From assembly GCF_016904945.1 (NCBI RefSeq), contig NZ_JADIKF010000037.1, positions 124,001-188,000 on the forward strand: 64,000 nt of DNA, given 5' to 3'. This DNA is from Dyella mobilis. GTDB taxonomy: Bacteria; Pseudomonadota; Gammaproteobacteria; Xanthomonadales; Rhodanobacteraceae. Position numbers and translations under genes: made by a program. This document shows positions 57,776-64,000 of this stretch, piece by piece. The notes below the pieces were generated by a model, which searched no databases, was not told the origin of the DNA, and saw nothing but the letters and a program-made list of their open reading frames with translations. Every line of letters starts with the position of its first letter. The stretch's first letter is position 1.

Positions 57776-59992
57776 TCAAAAATCCTTCTGCAACGTTAAA
57801 TACAACCCGCGACGCGGCCCGTACTGCGGCGCACCCACGCCCACGCCCGTACCGCTGCGCAGTTCGAACGTGCGATCCAGCGCATTGATCAGCGCGAGCT
57901 GCGTATGCAGCTTGCCGAAGCCGTCGAAGTTGAAATCGTGCGAGACGTTGAGGTTGAGCTGGAAGTAATCCGGTAGCGACAGGCCGTTCGGCGTCAGGCC
58001 ATCCTCGCGCAAGCCGCTGCCGAACAGATAATCCGCACCGACCTTGGTATCGCTGGTGATCGCGTAGTTGACGCCGCCGGACGAGGTGTACTTCTGGTCG
58101 TGGTCCAGATGAATCCAATGGTCGGCGATATACGCCAGGTCGTCCGGATGGAAGTTGTACTGGCTGGTGATCACGTCCTTGCCCATCGCGCGGCTGAAGG
58201 CAAAGTTGAAATACGCCGACAGCGGCCCTTCGTTGTAGGTCACGCTGAATTCGTTGCCGCGAATCTTGCCGTACCTGTAGTTGAAGGTGGAGTAGACCAG
58301 CGCCGTGCCGAACTGGCCTTCATCCTGCAGGCGACTCACGTCGCGGTAATAGGAGTCGAAACCCACCGTCCAGGCCGAACCGATGTTCTGCGAAACGCCG
58401 ACGTCGTAATAGTTGGAACGTTCGGTCAACGGCGTGTTGTTGCCATAGTTCTTCACGGCATTGGTGGTGTCGGCGAAGGCCTCGATCGCCCCGCTGGAGA
58501 TCAGCTCCGTCTGCGGCGGAGTGAAATAGCGCGAATAGCCGGCGTGAACGGTGGTGCTGTCGGTCGCCTGCCACACCAGGCCGACGCGCGGACTCAACTG
58601 GCTCTCTTCGCGGAACGCCGTGTACTTGTCGCCGCGCAGGCCGTAATTGAGCGTCCAGTCGTCGCCGATGTTCCATTCGTCCTGCAGGTAGGCCGCATAC
58701 GTTTTCGCGGTGATCGCGCTGCCGGTAAAGATGTTGAACGGTACGGTGCTGGCCTGGCTGCCATCCGGATTCGCCGGAAAAACCAGCGAGTTGGTGTTGG
58801 TGTAGGAATGGTCGTATTCGCCATACAGGCCATAACGCAGGGTATGCGAACCGCCCCACGGCATCGAGAAATCCGCCTGCAGGGTGGATGCGCGGTCGCC
58901 CTGGTTGATCTGCCCGGCCACGCCGTTGAACATCAGGTCGCCGACGTCGTCGGGGTAATACTGCAGACCGCTGTAACGCTGCCCCACCGACACCTGGTAG
59001 TTTGTGTTGCCAAACTTGCCCTGCAGCGCCAGCACGCCGAAGCGGGTCTGCTCGTTCTGGCGTTCATTCAAATTCGCGGAATCGAAGTTGGTGACGTCCA
59101 GGTAGCCGAACTGCGGCGTCTGGCTGGGGTTGTTCGGAATCTGGAAGCGGTTGTTGGTCACGCCGAACATCAGGCTCAAGCGCGTGTTGTCGTTGATCAG
59201 GTACGACACGTCGCCGAACGCCTTCACCTGGTTGGTGCGATCGTGAATCGGCGTGCGGCTGGACGTCGGGTTCTCGATGCCGACGTTGTTCTCCAGGTAG
59301 TTGGCCGTGAAGAAATAGCTCCAGTCGCCGCTGTGGCCCCAGAACGAAGCATTCGGATTAAGCGTGCCGAACGAGCCGCCGGTAATGCCTACGCTGCCGC
59401 CGTTGCTCAGATCGCTGCCGCTCTTGGTGGTGATATCCACCACCGCCGCCGTACGCTCGCCGTATTGCGCCGGCAAGGCGCCGTCGAGCAGTTTCACACT
59501 CTGGATGGTGCGCGCATCGAGGGTCTGGCCGAAGCCGGAGATCGATTCGGGAATCATCACGCCGTCGACGCGGTATTGCAGGTTGGCATGATCGCCGCGC
59601 ACGTGCAGCCCGCCATAGGAATCCTGCACCACGCCCGGCGCTTGCAGCAGCACCTGGTTCATGGGCGTGGCGTCGCCCAGCGGCAGCGCCTGGATGTTCT
59701 GCGCGGTAATCACATACTGGCTGCTGCCGGTATCCGGTGACAGGCTGTTGCGTGCCTCGTCGAGCGCCGCGGTGACGCTCACCGCCCCCAGGTCTTTGAC
59801 CTTGTGCGGGCGGCGAGCGCCCGAACCATCGGCCGTGTCGTCGGTACCATCTTCCGCCGGCTGCTGAGCGGCCGGCGCGGGTGTATTGACCGGCGGATTG
59901 GAGGTAGTCGTTATTGTGGTCGGAGTGGCGGCATAGCCGCTGACGGCGTAAAGCGCGAGGCTGAGCCCAAGCGCAAGCGGGGACAATTTCAT
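57776..59992 (-). CDS. TonB-dependent receptor, candidate zinc-regulated
   Basis: A 738-residue outer-membrane receptor with signal peptide MKLSPLALGLSLALYAVSGY (AA). A T/P-rich linker leads to a TonB-box-like LGAVSVTAALDEA. The plug has SSQYVITAQNIQALPLGDAT, GGLHVRGDHANLQYRVDGVM and LPAQYGERTAAVVDITTKSG. The barrel ends GLYLTLQKDF with terminal Phe. The plug wording HVRGDHANLQYRVDGV recalls receptors of the zinc-responsive group in Pseudomonas and Acinetobacter. A Zur-like box lies 54 bp upstream. Zinc or zincophore uptake is inferred. Confidence 0.88.
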   Translation of the reverse strand: MKLSPLALGLSLALYAVSGYAATPTTITTTSNPPVNTPAPAAQQPAEDGTDDTADGSGARRPHKVKDLGAVSVTAALDEARNSLSPDTGSSQYVITAQNIQALPLGDATPMNQVLLQAPGVVQDSYGGLHVRGDHANLQYRVDGVMIPESISGFGQTLDARTIQSVKLLDGALPAQYGERTAAVVDITTKSGSDLSNGGSVGITGGSFGTLNPNASFWGHSGDWSYFFTANYLENNVGIENPTSSRTPIHDRTNQVKAFGDVSYLINDNTRLSLMFGVTNNRFQIPNNPSQTPQFGYLDVTNFDSANLNERQNEQTRFGVLALQGKFGNTNYQVSVGQRYSGLQYYPDDVGDLMFNGVAGQINQGDRASTLQADFSMPWGGSHTLRYGLYGEYDHSYTNTNSLVFPANPDGSQASTVPFNIFTGSAITAKTYAAYLQDEWNIGDDWTLNYGLRGDKYTAFREESQLSPRVGLVWQATDSTTVHAGYSRYFTPPQTELISSGAIEAFADTTNAVKNYGNNTPLTERSNYYDVGVSQNIGSAWTVGFDSYYRDVSRLQDEGQFGTALVYSTFNYRYGKIRGNEFSVTYNEGPLSAYFNFAFSRAMGKDVITSQYNFHPDDLAYIADHWIHLDHDQKYTSSGGVNYAITSDTKVGADYLFGSGLREDGLTPNGLSLPDYFQLNLNVSHDFNFDGFGKLHTQLALINALDRTFELRSGTGVGVGAPQYGPRRGLYLTLQKDF

Positions 59993-60045
59993 GCGGGGTT
60001 CCGGCGGATATCGTTTTTAATGGGCGCAGTCGGAGCGAGACCGAT

Positions 60046-60057
60046 ATGTTATAACAT
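60046..60057. promoter_or_regulatory. Zur-like palindrome upstream of TonB receptor gene
   Basis: ATGTTATAACAT is a perfect 12-bp palindrome within GAAATGTTATAACATATCG (minus strand). It agrees closely with the gammaproteobacterial Zur consensus GAAATGTTATA-n-TATAACATTTC core. On the minus strand TG-T-TATAAC also reads as an extended -10, so bound Zur would block polymerase. It lies 54-65 bp upstream of the receptor start. Confidence 0.6.
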
Positions 60058-60209
60058 TTCCATCACGCCGACGCGCCCCTCCCAGAAGTCATGCCAGCCC
60101 GCATCGCCGATGCACGCCTGGGAATTCCCCGGTTTATGCCCTCCTCATCAGACCGCCACGTGAGCGGCCTATGATCCGCTGACGATTCCAAGTGCAAGCG
60201 GAGCGAGGC

Positions 60210-60896
60210 ATGACCGAGCCCAATCAGACAACCTCGACCGGCGCCAACCTTCCCGCCGTGATCGGCCAGGACGACGCCAGCAACCGGGTCACCCGGGCCA
60301 TCCTCGATTTCATCAGCCAGATTCCCGACAGCAAGGTGCACAGCCACGGCGACCCGGAAACGGAAGCGCGCCGACTGGCCAAGCGCGCGGCACAGCGCGC
60401 GGCGATCACTGCAGGCTCGCTGGCCTTGCCGCCGGGGCCGCTGGGCTGGCTGACCATCCTGCCGGAGCTGATTTCCATCTGGAAAATCCAGGCGCAATTG
60501 GTCAGCGATATCGCGGCCGCCTATGGCAGGCACGCGGAACTGGGACGCGAACAAATGCTTTGGTGCCTGTTCCGGCACACCTCGGCGCAGGCGTTCCGCG
60601 ACCTGGTGGTGCGCCTGGGCGATCGACTGATCTTCCGGCGCGTGTCCTACAGCGTGATCGAACGCGTCGCCAAGCAGATTGGCGTGAAGGTGACGCAACG
60701 TGCGCTGGGCGAAGGGCTGTCGCGCTGGATGCCGGTGATCGGCGCCATCGGCGTCGGCGGCTATGCGTACTACGACACGCGCCAGGTTGCGGCCACCACC
60801 ATTGCGATGCTGAAAAGCGAAATCGACACCACCGATGGCGATGTAGTGCCGGTCCAGGTCGTCGCACGGGAAATTCCTCCGACGCGTGCGCATTGA
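60210..60896 (+). CDS. EcsC-family-like protein
   Basis: A 228-residue protein. A polar N-terminus is followed by GSLALPPGPLGWLTILPELI and WKIQAQLVSDIAAAYGR, which resemble the hydrophobic helical core of EcsC-family proteins. SVIERVAKQIGVKVTQRALG and WMPVIGAIGVGGYAYYDTRQ complete the pattern, the latter a glycine-rich amphipathic or membrane-associated helix. EcsC function is unknown. The start at 60210 (MTEPNQTTS) follows GGAGCGAGG. It is divergent from the zinc-type receptor gene. Confidence 0.6.
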   Translation: MTEPNQTTSTGANLPAVIGQDDASNRVTRAILDFISQIPDSKVHSHGDPETEARRLAKRAAQRAAITAGSLALPPGPLGWLTILPELISIWKIQAQLVSDIAAAYGRHAELGREQMLWCLFRHTSAQAFRDLVVRLGDRLIFRRVSYSVIERVAKQIGVKVTQRALGEGLSRWMPVIGAIGVGGYAYYDTRQVAATTIAMLKSEIDTTDGDVVPVQVVAREIPPTRAH

Positions 60897-60969
60897 TGCG
60901 TCCCGGTGACGCTGCGCGAGGTTTGCGTCAAGCTGCGCGCCATGGCCGCCACGGCGTTGGAGCTTTCGC

Positions 60970-61716
60970 ATGAGTCCGTCTCACCCGCATCCGGTTGCGT
61001 TGATCACCGGCGGAGCCAAACGCGTCGGCGCCGTGATCGCGCGCACGCTGCATGCCGCAGGCTACGATCTCGCACTGCATTGCCGGCACTCGATCGACGA
61101 GGCCAGGCTGCTGGCCGCGGAGCTGGAGGCGCAACGCCCCGGCAGTGTGTTGCTGTTGCAGGGCGAACTCGCCGACAGCCAGGCATGGCCGCGGCTGGTG
61201 AACGAAACCGTGAACCGCTACGGGCGCCTCGACGCACTGGTCAATAACGCCTCGGCGTTCTACGCCACGCCGATCGGCACCGCCACCGCGACGCAATGGA
61301 ACGAATTGTTCGCCTCCAACGCGCAGGCACCGTTCTTTTTGGCACAGGCCGCGATGCCGGCCTTGCGCGCCGCGCGCGGCGGCATCGTGAACATTGTGGA
61401 CATCTACGCCGAGCGCGCCATCGCCGAACATCCCATCTACGTGATGGCCAAGGGCGCGCTTGCGGCCATGACGCGCACCCTGGCGCTGGATCTTGCACCC
61501 GACATCCGCGTGAACGGCGTGGCCCCCGGCGCCGTGATGTGGCCCAGCGACGGCAAGCCTTACGACGATCAACAAGCCATGCTGGCACGCACGCCGCTGG
61601 GCCGCGACGGCACCCCGGAAGATGTCGCCGGCGCGGTGCTGTGGCTGTTGCGCGATGCGCCGTTCGTCACCGGACAGATCATCCGCGTGGACGGCGGGCG
61701 CTCGGTTTCCATCTGA
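60970..61716 (+). CDS. Pteridine reductase (short-chain dehydrogenase)
   Basis: A 248-residue NADPH-dependent short-chain dehydrogenase. The cofactor motif ALITGGAKRVGAVIARTLHA has the TGxxxRxG form of pteridine reductases rather than the usual TGxxxGxG. NNAS is in LVNNASAFYATPIG, and the catalytic Tyr-Lys pair is YVMAK. IVNIVDIYAERAIAEHPIYV and VNGVAPGAVMWPSDG are typical of pteridine reductase/FolM relatives, which reduce dihydropterins or dihydrofolate. It lies close to folK and folB, supporting a role in folate metabolism. Confidence 0.9.
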   Translation: MSPSHPHPVALITGGAKRVGAVIARTLHAAGYDLALHCRHSIDEARLLAAELEAQRPGSVLLLQGELADSQAWPRLVNETVNRYGRLDALVNNASAFYATPIGTATATQWNELFASNAQAPFFLAQAAMPALRAARGGIVNIVDIYAERAIAEHPIYVMAKGALAAMTRTLALDLAPDIRVNGVAPGAVMWPSDGKPYDDQQAMLARTPLGRDGTPEDVAGAVLWLLRDAPFVTGQIIRVDGGRSVSI

Positions 61717-61740
61717 CTCCCAGCATGCCGATCGAACGCA

Positions 61741-61764
61741 GGCAGGGAAATCGACTTCCCTGCC
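61741..61764. terminator. Hairpin between convergent genes
   Basis: GGCAGGGAA (61741-61749) and TTCCCTGCC (61756-61764) form a perfect 9-bp stem between the pteridine reductase gene and the leftward DUF6159 gene. No T-run on either side; a bidirectional terminator is likely. Confidence 0.55.
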
Positions 61765-61783
61765 CGCGCAAAACCACGTCTGC

Positions 61784-62644
61784 TCAGGATTTGGAGCGGA
61801 ACGCCTGTTGCAGCGTTTCCTGATCGAAGCCGCCGCCGGCTTCGCCTTCATCCACATAGCGATACAAGGCCACCGCGTAGATGCCCTGCAGGCAGGATTG
61901 AGCGATCGCCAGCAGCGCAATGCCAATCACCGCTACGGCGACGGCCGTTACGGTCAATGCAGCCGAATGCGTGCTCGCCGCGCCAACCACGATCAGGGCC
62001 AGCGGAATCATCACCGCGAAGGTGATCACGCCGAACGCGAAGTTGATGCCTACGTTGCCGATCAGGTTTTCGCCCCAGCTGCGCTTGAGCATGTCGACAC
62101 TACGCTGCACCGCTTCCACCGGGCCGACCTCTTCATTCGCCAGCACCGGCACGACCAGGTAGGTGGCCACGGTCCAGGCGAGGCCGATCATGCCGACCAC
62201 CAGGCGCCCGATCCAGCCCAGGCGCTCCTGCAGGCTGCGCAACAGCAGGCCCACCGTCGCGGCAATCACGGCATAGCCGAGGATGGAACCGAAACGCGAC
62301 CGCGCCACGGCAAGGCCGTCGGACACGCTGGCTTCGTCGCCGCGCAAACGCGCACTCGCCACACTGGCCAGCGCCGTGTTGAAGAAGATGATCACGGTGT
62401 ACTGCGCCAGGTAGAACAGAAACATGAAGACGTAATGCAGCGGAGAAAGATGATGCGCTTCGCCGAGCGCGCGAATGCGTTCGTCCGCCGCGACCTCGAT
62501 GCCCACCGGAGCCAAAAACGTTATCGCCACCAGCACGGTGCAAATGCCTGACAACACCGGAAACATCAGCAACGACCTGTCCGAGCGCAACACCTCCGCA
62601 CTCGCCTGCAACAACGCCCAACTACGTGCAAACTTGCCGACCAT
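61784..62644 (-). CDS. DUF6159 family membrane protein
   Basis: A 286-residue inner-membrane protein with about six spans. MVGKFARSWALLQASAEVLR and DRSLLMFPVLSGICTVLVAI open the chain, the SW..L..S..VLR.D..L..FP pattern being typical of this family. FMFLFYLAQYTVIIFFNTAL, VGMIGLAWTVATYLVVPVLA and GENLIGNVGINFAFGVITFA follow, with YRYVDEGEAGGGFDQETLQQ at the cytosolic end. Function unknown. It is transcribed in the same direction as folK, starting 72 bp after its stop. Confidence 0.82.
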   Translation of the reverse strand: MVGKFARSWALLQASAEVLRSDRSLLMFPVLSGICTVLVAITFLAPVGIEVAADERIRALGEAHHLSPLHYVFMFLFYLAQYTVIIFFNTALASVASARLRGDEASVSDGLAVARSRFGSILGYAVIAATVGLLLRSLQERLGWIGRLVVGMIGLAWTVATYLVVPVLANEEVGPVEAVQRSVDMLKRSWGENLIGNVGINFAFGVITFAVMIPLALIVVGAASTHSAALTVTAVAVAVIGIALLAIAQSCLQGIYAVALYRYVDEGEAGGGFDQETLQQAFRSKS

Positions 62645-62716
62645 CTCGGCCCCTCCCCTGTGTGATCCCAGGCGCCAGCATAGCGCGGGAAACGCCGTCG
62701 CACCGGCCGGCAGGGC

Positions 62717-63199
62717 CTACAGGGGCTCGACCGACAGCGGCTCGCGCTCGGCGGGAAACGCCGCCCACAGCTCGGCCATGGTGCGGCCGCTCACCGGGTG
62801 CTTCAGGTGCGGCGCGATATCCGCCACCGGCTTGAGCACGAAGGCGTGCTTGAGCTCCTTGCGCGGAATATCCAGATGCCCCGGACCCTGGGTGACCAGG
62901 TCGTCGTACAGCACGATGTCCACGTCCAGCGTGCGGTCGGAATAGCGCGGCACGTCGCGGCGGCGGCCGTGGCGGTCTTCCAGCGCGTGCAACCAATCAT
63001 TGAGCGCGAGCGGAGACAGGTCCGTGTACAGGCCCACCGCGAGATTGATGAAATCCGTCCCGTCGAAACCGACGGCGGCGCTGCGGTAAGCGGGTGAGAT
63101 ATCCAGCTCGCCGAAGCGTGCGCGCAGTTCTTGTAGCGCTGCATGCAGATAACGGTGTGGCTCCTGGTTGGAACCGAGGCTGAGATAGACGCGCGCCAT
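62717..63199 (-). CDS. folK: 2-amino-4-hydroxy-6-hydroxymethyldihydropteridine pyrophosphokinase
   Basis: HPPK, 160 residues; transfers pyrophosphate from ATP to 6-hydroxymethyl-7,8-dihydropterin. Signatures: VYLSLGSNQEPHRYLHAALQ at the N-terminus, ISPAYRSAAVGFDGTDFINL, then RHGRRRDVPRYSDRTLDVDI and LYDDLVTQGPGHLDIPRKEL (metal-binding and substrate loops). Length is standard. Its ATG overlaps the folB stop (TGATG), so the two are coupled. Confidence 0.95.
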   Translation of the reverse strand: MARVYLSLGSNQEPHRYLHAALQELRARFGELDISPAYRSAAVGFDGTDFINLAVGLYTDLSPLALNDWLHALEDRHGRRRDVPRYSDRTLDVDIVLYDDLVTQGPGHLDIPRKELKHAFVLKPVADIAPHLKHPVSGRTMAELWAAFPAEREPLSVEPL

Positions 63200-63558
63200 C
63201 AATCGGGCCGTTTGCCGCGCTCGATACGCACGCCCACCGCTTTCGCACCGCGCACGGCGCCAGGCTTGGAGAGCTTCAAGCTCACCCACGCCACGCCGAA
63301 TTCCTCGCGAATGATCGCCGCGCAGCGCTCGGCCAGCGTCTCCACCAGGCCGAAGCTGGATTCGCCGACATAGGTCATCAAGCGCTTGGACACGTCTTTG
63401 TAATTGAGCGTGTGCGCGATGTCGTCGCTGGCGGCGGGCACGGTGTTGTCGAACGCCATTTCGATATCCAGCGACAAGGTCTGGCGCACGCGGCGCTCCC
63501 AGTCGTAGATGCCGATCACGGCGTCGATGCGCAGGTCTTCGATGAAAACAATATCCAC
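63199..63558 (-). CDS. folB: Dihydroneopterin aldolase
   Basis: Converts dihydroneopterin to 6-hydroxymethyl-dihydropterin and glycolaldehyde; 119 residues. Signatures: IVFIEDLRIDAVIGIYDWER with the conserved Glu and IGIY, DIAHTLNYKDVSKRLMTYVG, FGLVETLAERCAAII with the VE.LA motif, and KLSKPGAVRGAKAVGVRIER with the catalytic lysine region. The start is GTG at 63558 (VDIVFIED, read as M); no ATG lies near. It is followed by folK with overlapping codons. Confidence 0.93.
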   Translation of the reverse strand: MDIVFIEDLRIDAVIGIYDWERRVRQTLSLDIEMAFDNTVPAASDDIAHTLNYKDVSKRLMTYVGESSFGLVETLAERCAAIIREEFGVAWVSLKLSKPGAVRGAKAVGVRIERGKRPD

Positions 63559-63590
63559 GTGGGCAAGATTCCGTAATGCGGGCGATGCGA

Positions 63591-64000
63591 TCAGGCCGCC
63601 GGCGGCAGCGTTTGCAGATCCCAACGCGGAAACACCTGCACCGATTCGTCCTGGTGCTGGCCATGGGCAAGCCTGATCGCGCCGGCCAGCGCGATCATCG
63701 CGCCATTGTCGGTGCAGAACTGCAGCCGCGGGAAATAGGTCTTGAAACCGTCCCGTACGCCGGCCGCGGCAAGCTCCTCGCGCAGGCGGCGATTGGCGCC
63801 GACGCCGCCGGCGATCACCAGCCGCTTCGCACCGGTTTGTTGCAAGGCGCGGCGGCATTTGATCAGCAGCGTGTCGACAATCGCCTCTTCGAAGGCCCGC
63901 GCGATGTCGGCGCGCGTCTGCTCGCTCTGGTCCGATTGCTGCCAGGCCAGCAAGACCTGGGTCTTGAGGCCCGAGAAGCTGAAATCGAGCCCCGGGCGAT
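63591..64000 (-). CDS. tsaD: tRNA N6-adenosine threonylcarbamoyltransferase TsaD, C-terminal part (5' end outside window)
   Basis: The C-terminal 136 or so codons of TsaD (Gcp/YgjD), which installs t6A37 in ANN-decoding tRNAs with TsaB and TsaE. From the window edge the frame reads [38 protein letters not shown] (ATP-binding signature) and [20 protein letters not shown] with the conserved DNGAM follow, ending at PPAA. It is the first gene of this leftward group here, 32 bp before folB. Confidence 0.95.
   Translation of the reverse strand, partial: RPGLDFSFSGLKTQVLLAWQQSDQSEQTRADIARAFEEAIVDTLLIKCRRALQQTGAKRLVIAGGVGANRRLREELAAAGVRDGFKTYFPRLQFCTDNGAMIALAGAIRLAHGQHQDESVQVFPRWDLQTLPPAA

Overview
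The window is a GC-rich bacterial chromosome segment. Gene content and order point to the gammaproteobacterial order Xanthomonadales, most likely the Rhodanobacteraceae (the Dyella, Rhodanobacter and Luteibacter neighbourhood). The indications are several TonB-dependent receptors, a hemD-hemX-hemY block, an NRDE/YchJ pair, a kdp operon carrying its own porin gene, and many short REP-like palindromes between genes. The taxon is an inference. No rRNA, tRNA, CRISPR array, prophage or intact insertion sequence was seen.

Layout. 1-4.3 kb: the end of uvrD, a small FUSC-type membrane protein, a NERD-nuclease/superfamily-I helicase and a small membrane protein. 4.4-14.7 kb: a complete high-affinity potassium uptake locus, with a 30-residue membrane peptide, kdpF, kdpA, kdpB, a 67-residue unknown, an outer-membrane porin, kdpC, and the kdpD/kdpE sensor-regulator pair. 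14.7-17 kb: a lower-GC accessory patch holding a putative M35 (Asp-zincin) metallopeptidase with an 18-bp coding tandem repeat. 17-20.2 kb: hemY-hemX-hemD, transcribed leftward. 20.3-32.5 kb: housekeeping and small unknown genes (thioesterases, lipoprotein, rhodanese-like protein, ferredoxin reductase, srkA, rRNA methyltransferase, rmuC, shikimate dehydrogenase, folE, EF-hand protein, MFS exporter, DUF1993). 32.8-35.8 kb: an Oar-like TonB-dependent receptor. 35.9-43.4 kb: DsbA-like protein, a COG2509 flavoprotein, dinG, hutD, nnrU-like, ychJ, NRDE protein. 43.4-45.5 kb: a two-domain methylglyoxal synthase and a fused SpmA/SpmB protein. 45.7-48.5 kb: a second TonB receptor. 48.8-54.7 kb: gltB-gltD (glutamate synthase). 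54.9-57.6 kb: envC and an S41 protease. 57.8-60 kb: a third TonB receptor with a Zur-like box at its promoter. 60.2-64 kb: EcsC-like protein, pteridine reductase, DUF6159 protein, folK, folB and the C-terminal part of tsaD.

How genes work together. The kdp block couples outer-membrane entry (porin) with the inner-membrane K+ ATPase and its own two-component system. folE, the pteridine reductase, folB and folK are four steps of folate/pterin metabolism spread over two loci. EnvC and the S41 protease both act on the cell envelope. Four families of short repeats are scattered through the window: REP palindromes (one of them read in frame inside uvrD), a GTAGGTCGGGTTAGC element (one copy supplies a stop codon), a GCCTGTT-ended MITE-like family of about 160 bp with two diverged copies, and CCGGGG hairpins.

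I did not find a convincing, wholly undescribed multi-gene system. The best leads are the repeat-bearing zincin (possible effector), the methylglyoxal synthase with a degenerate second domain, the Zur-box TonB receptor, the porin-containing kdp operon and the MITE-like family.
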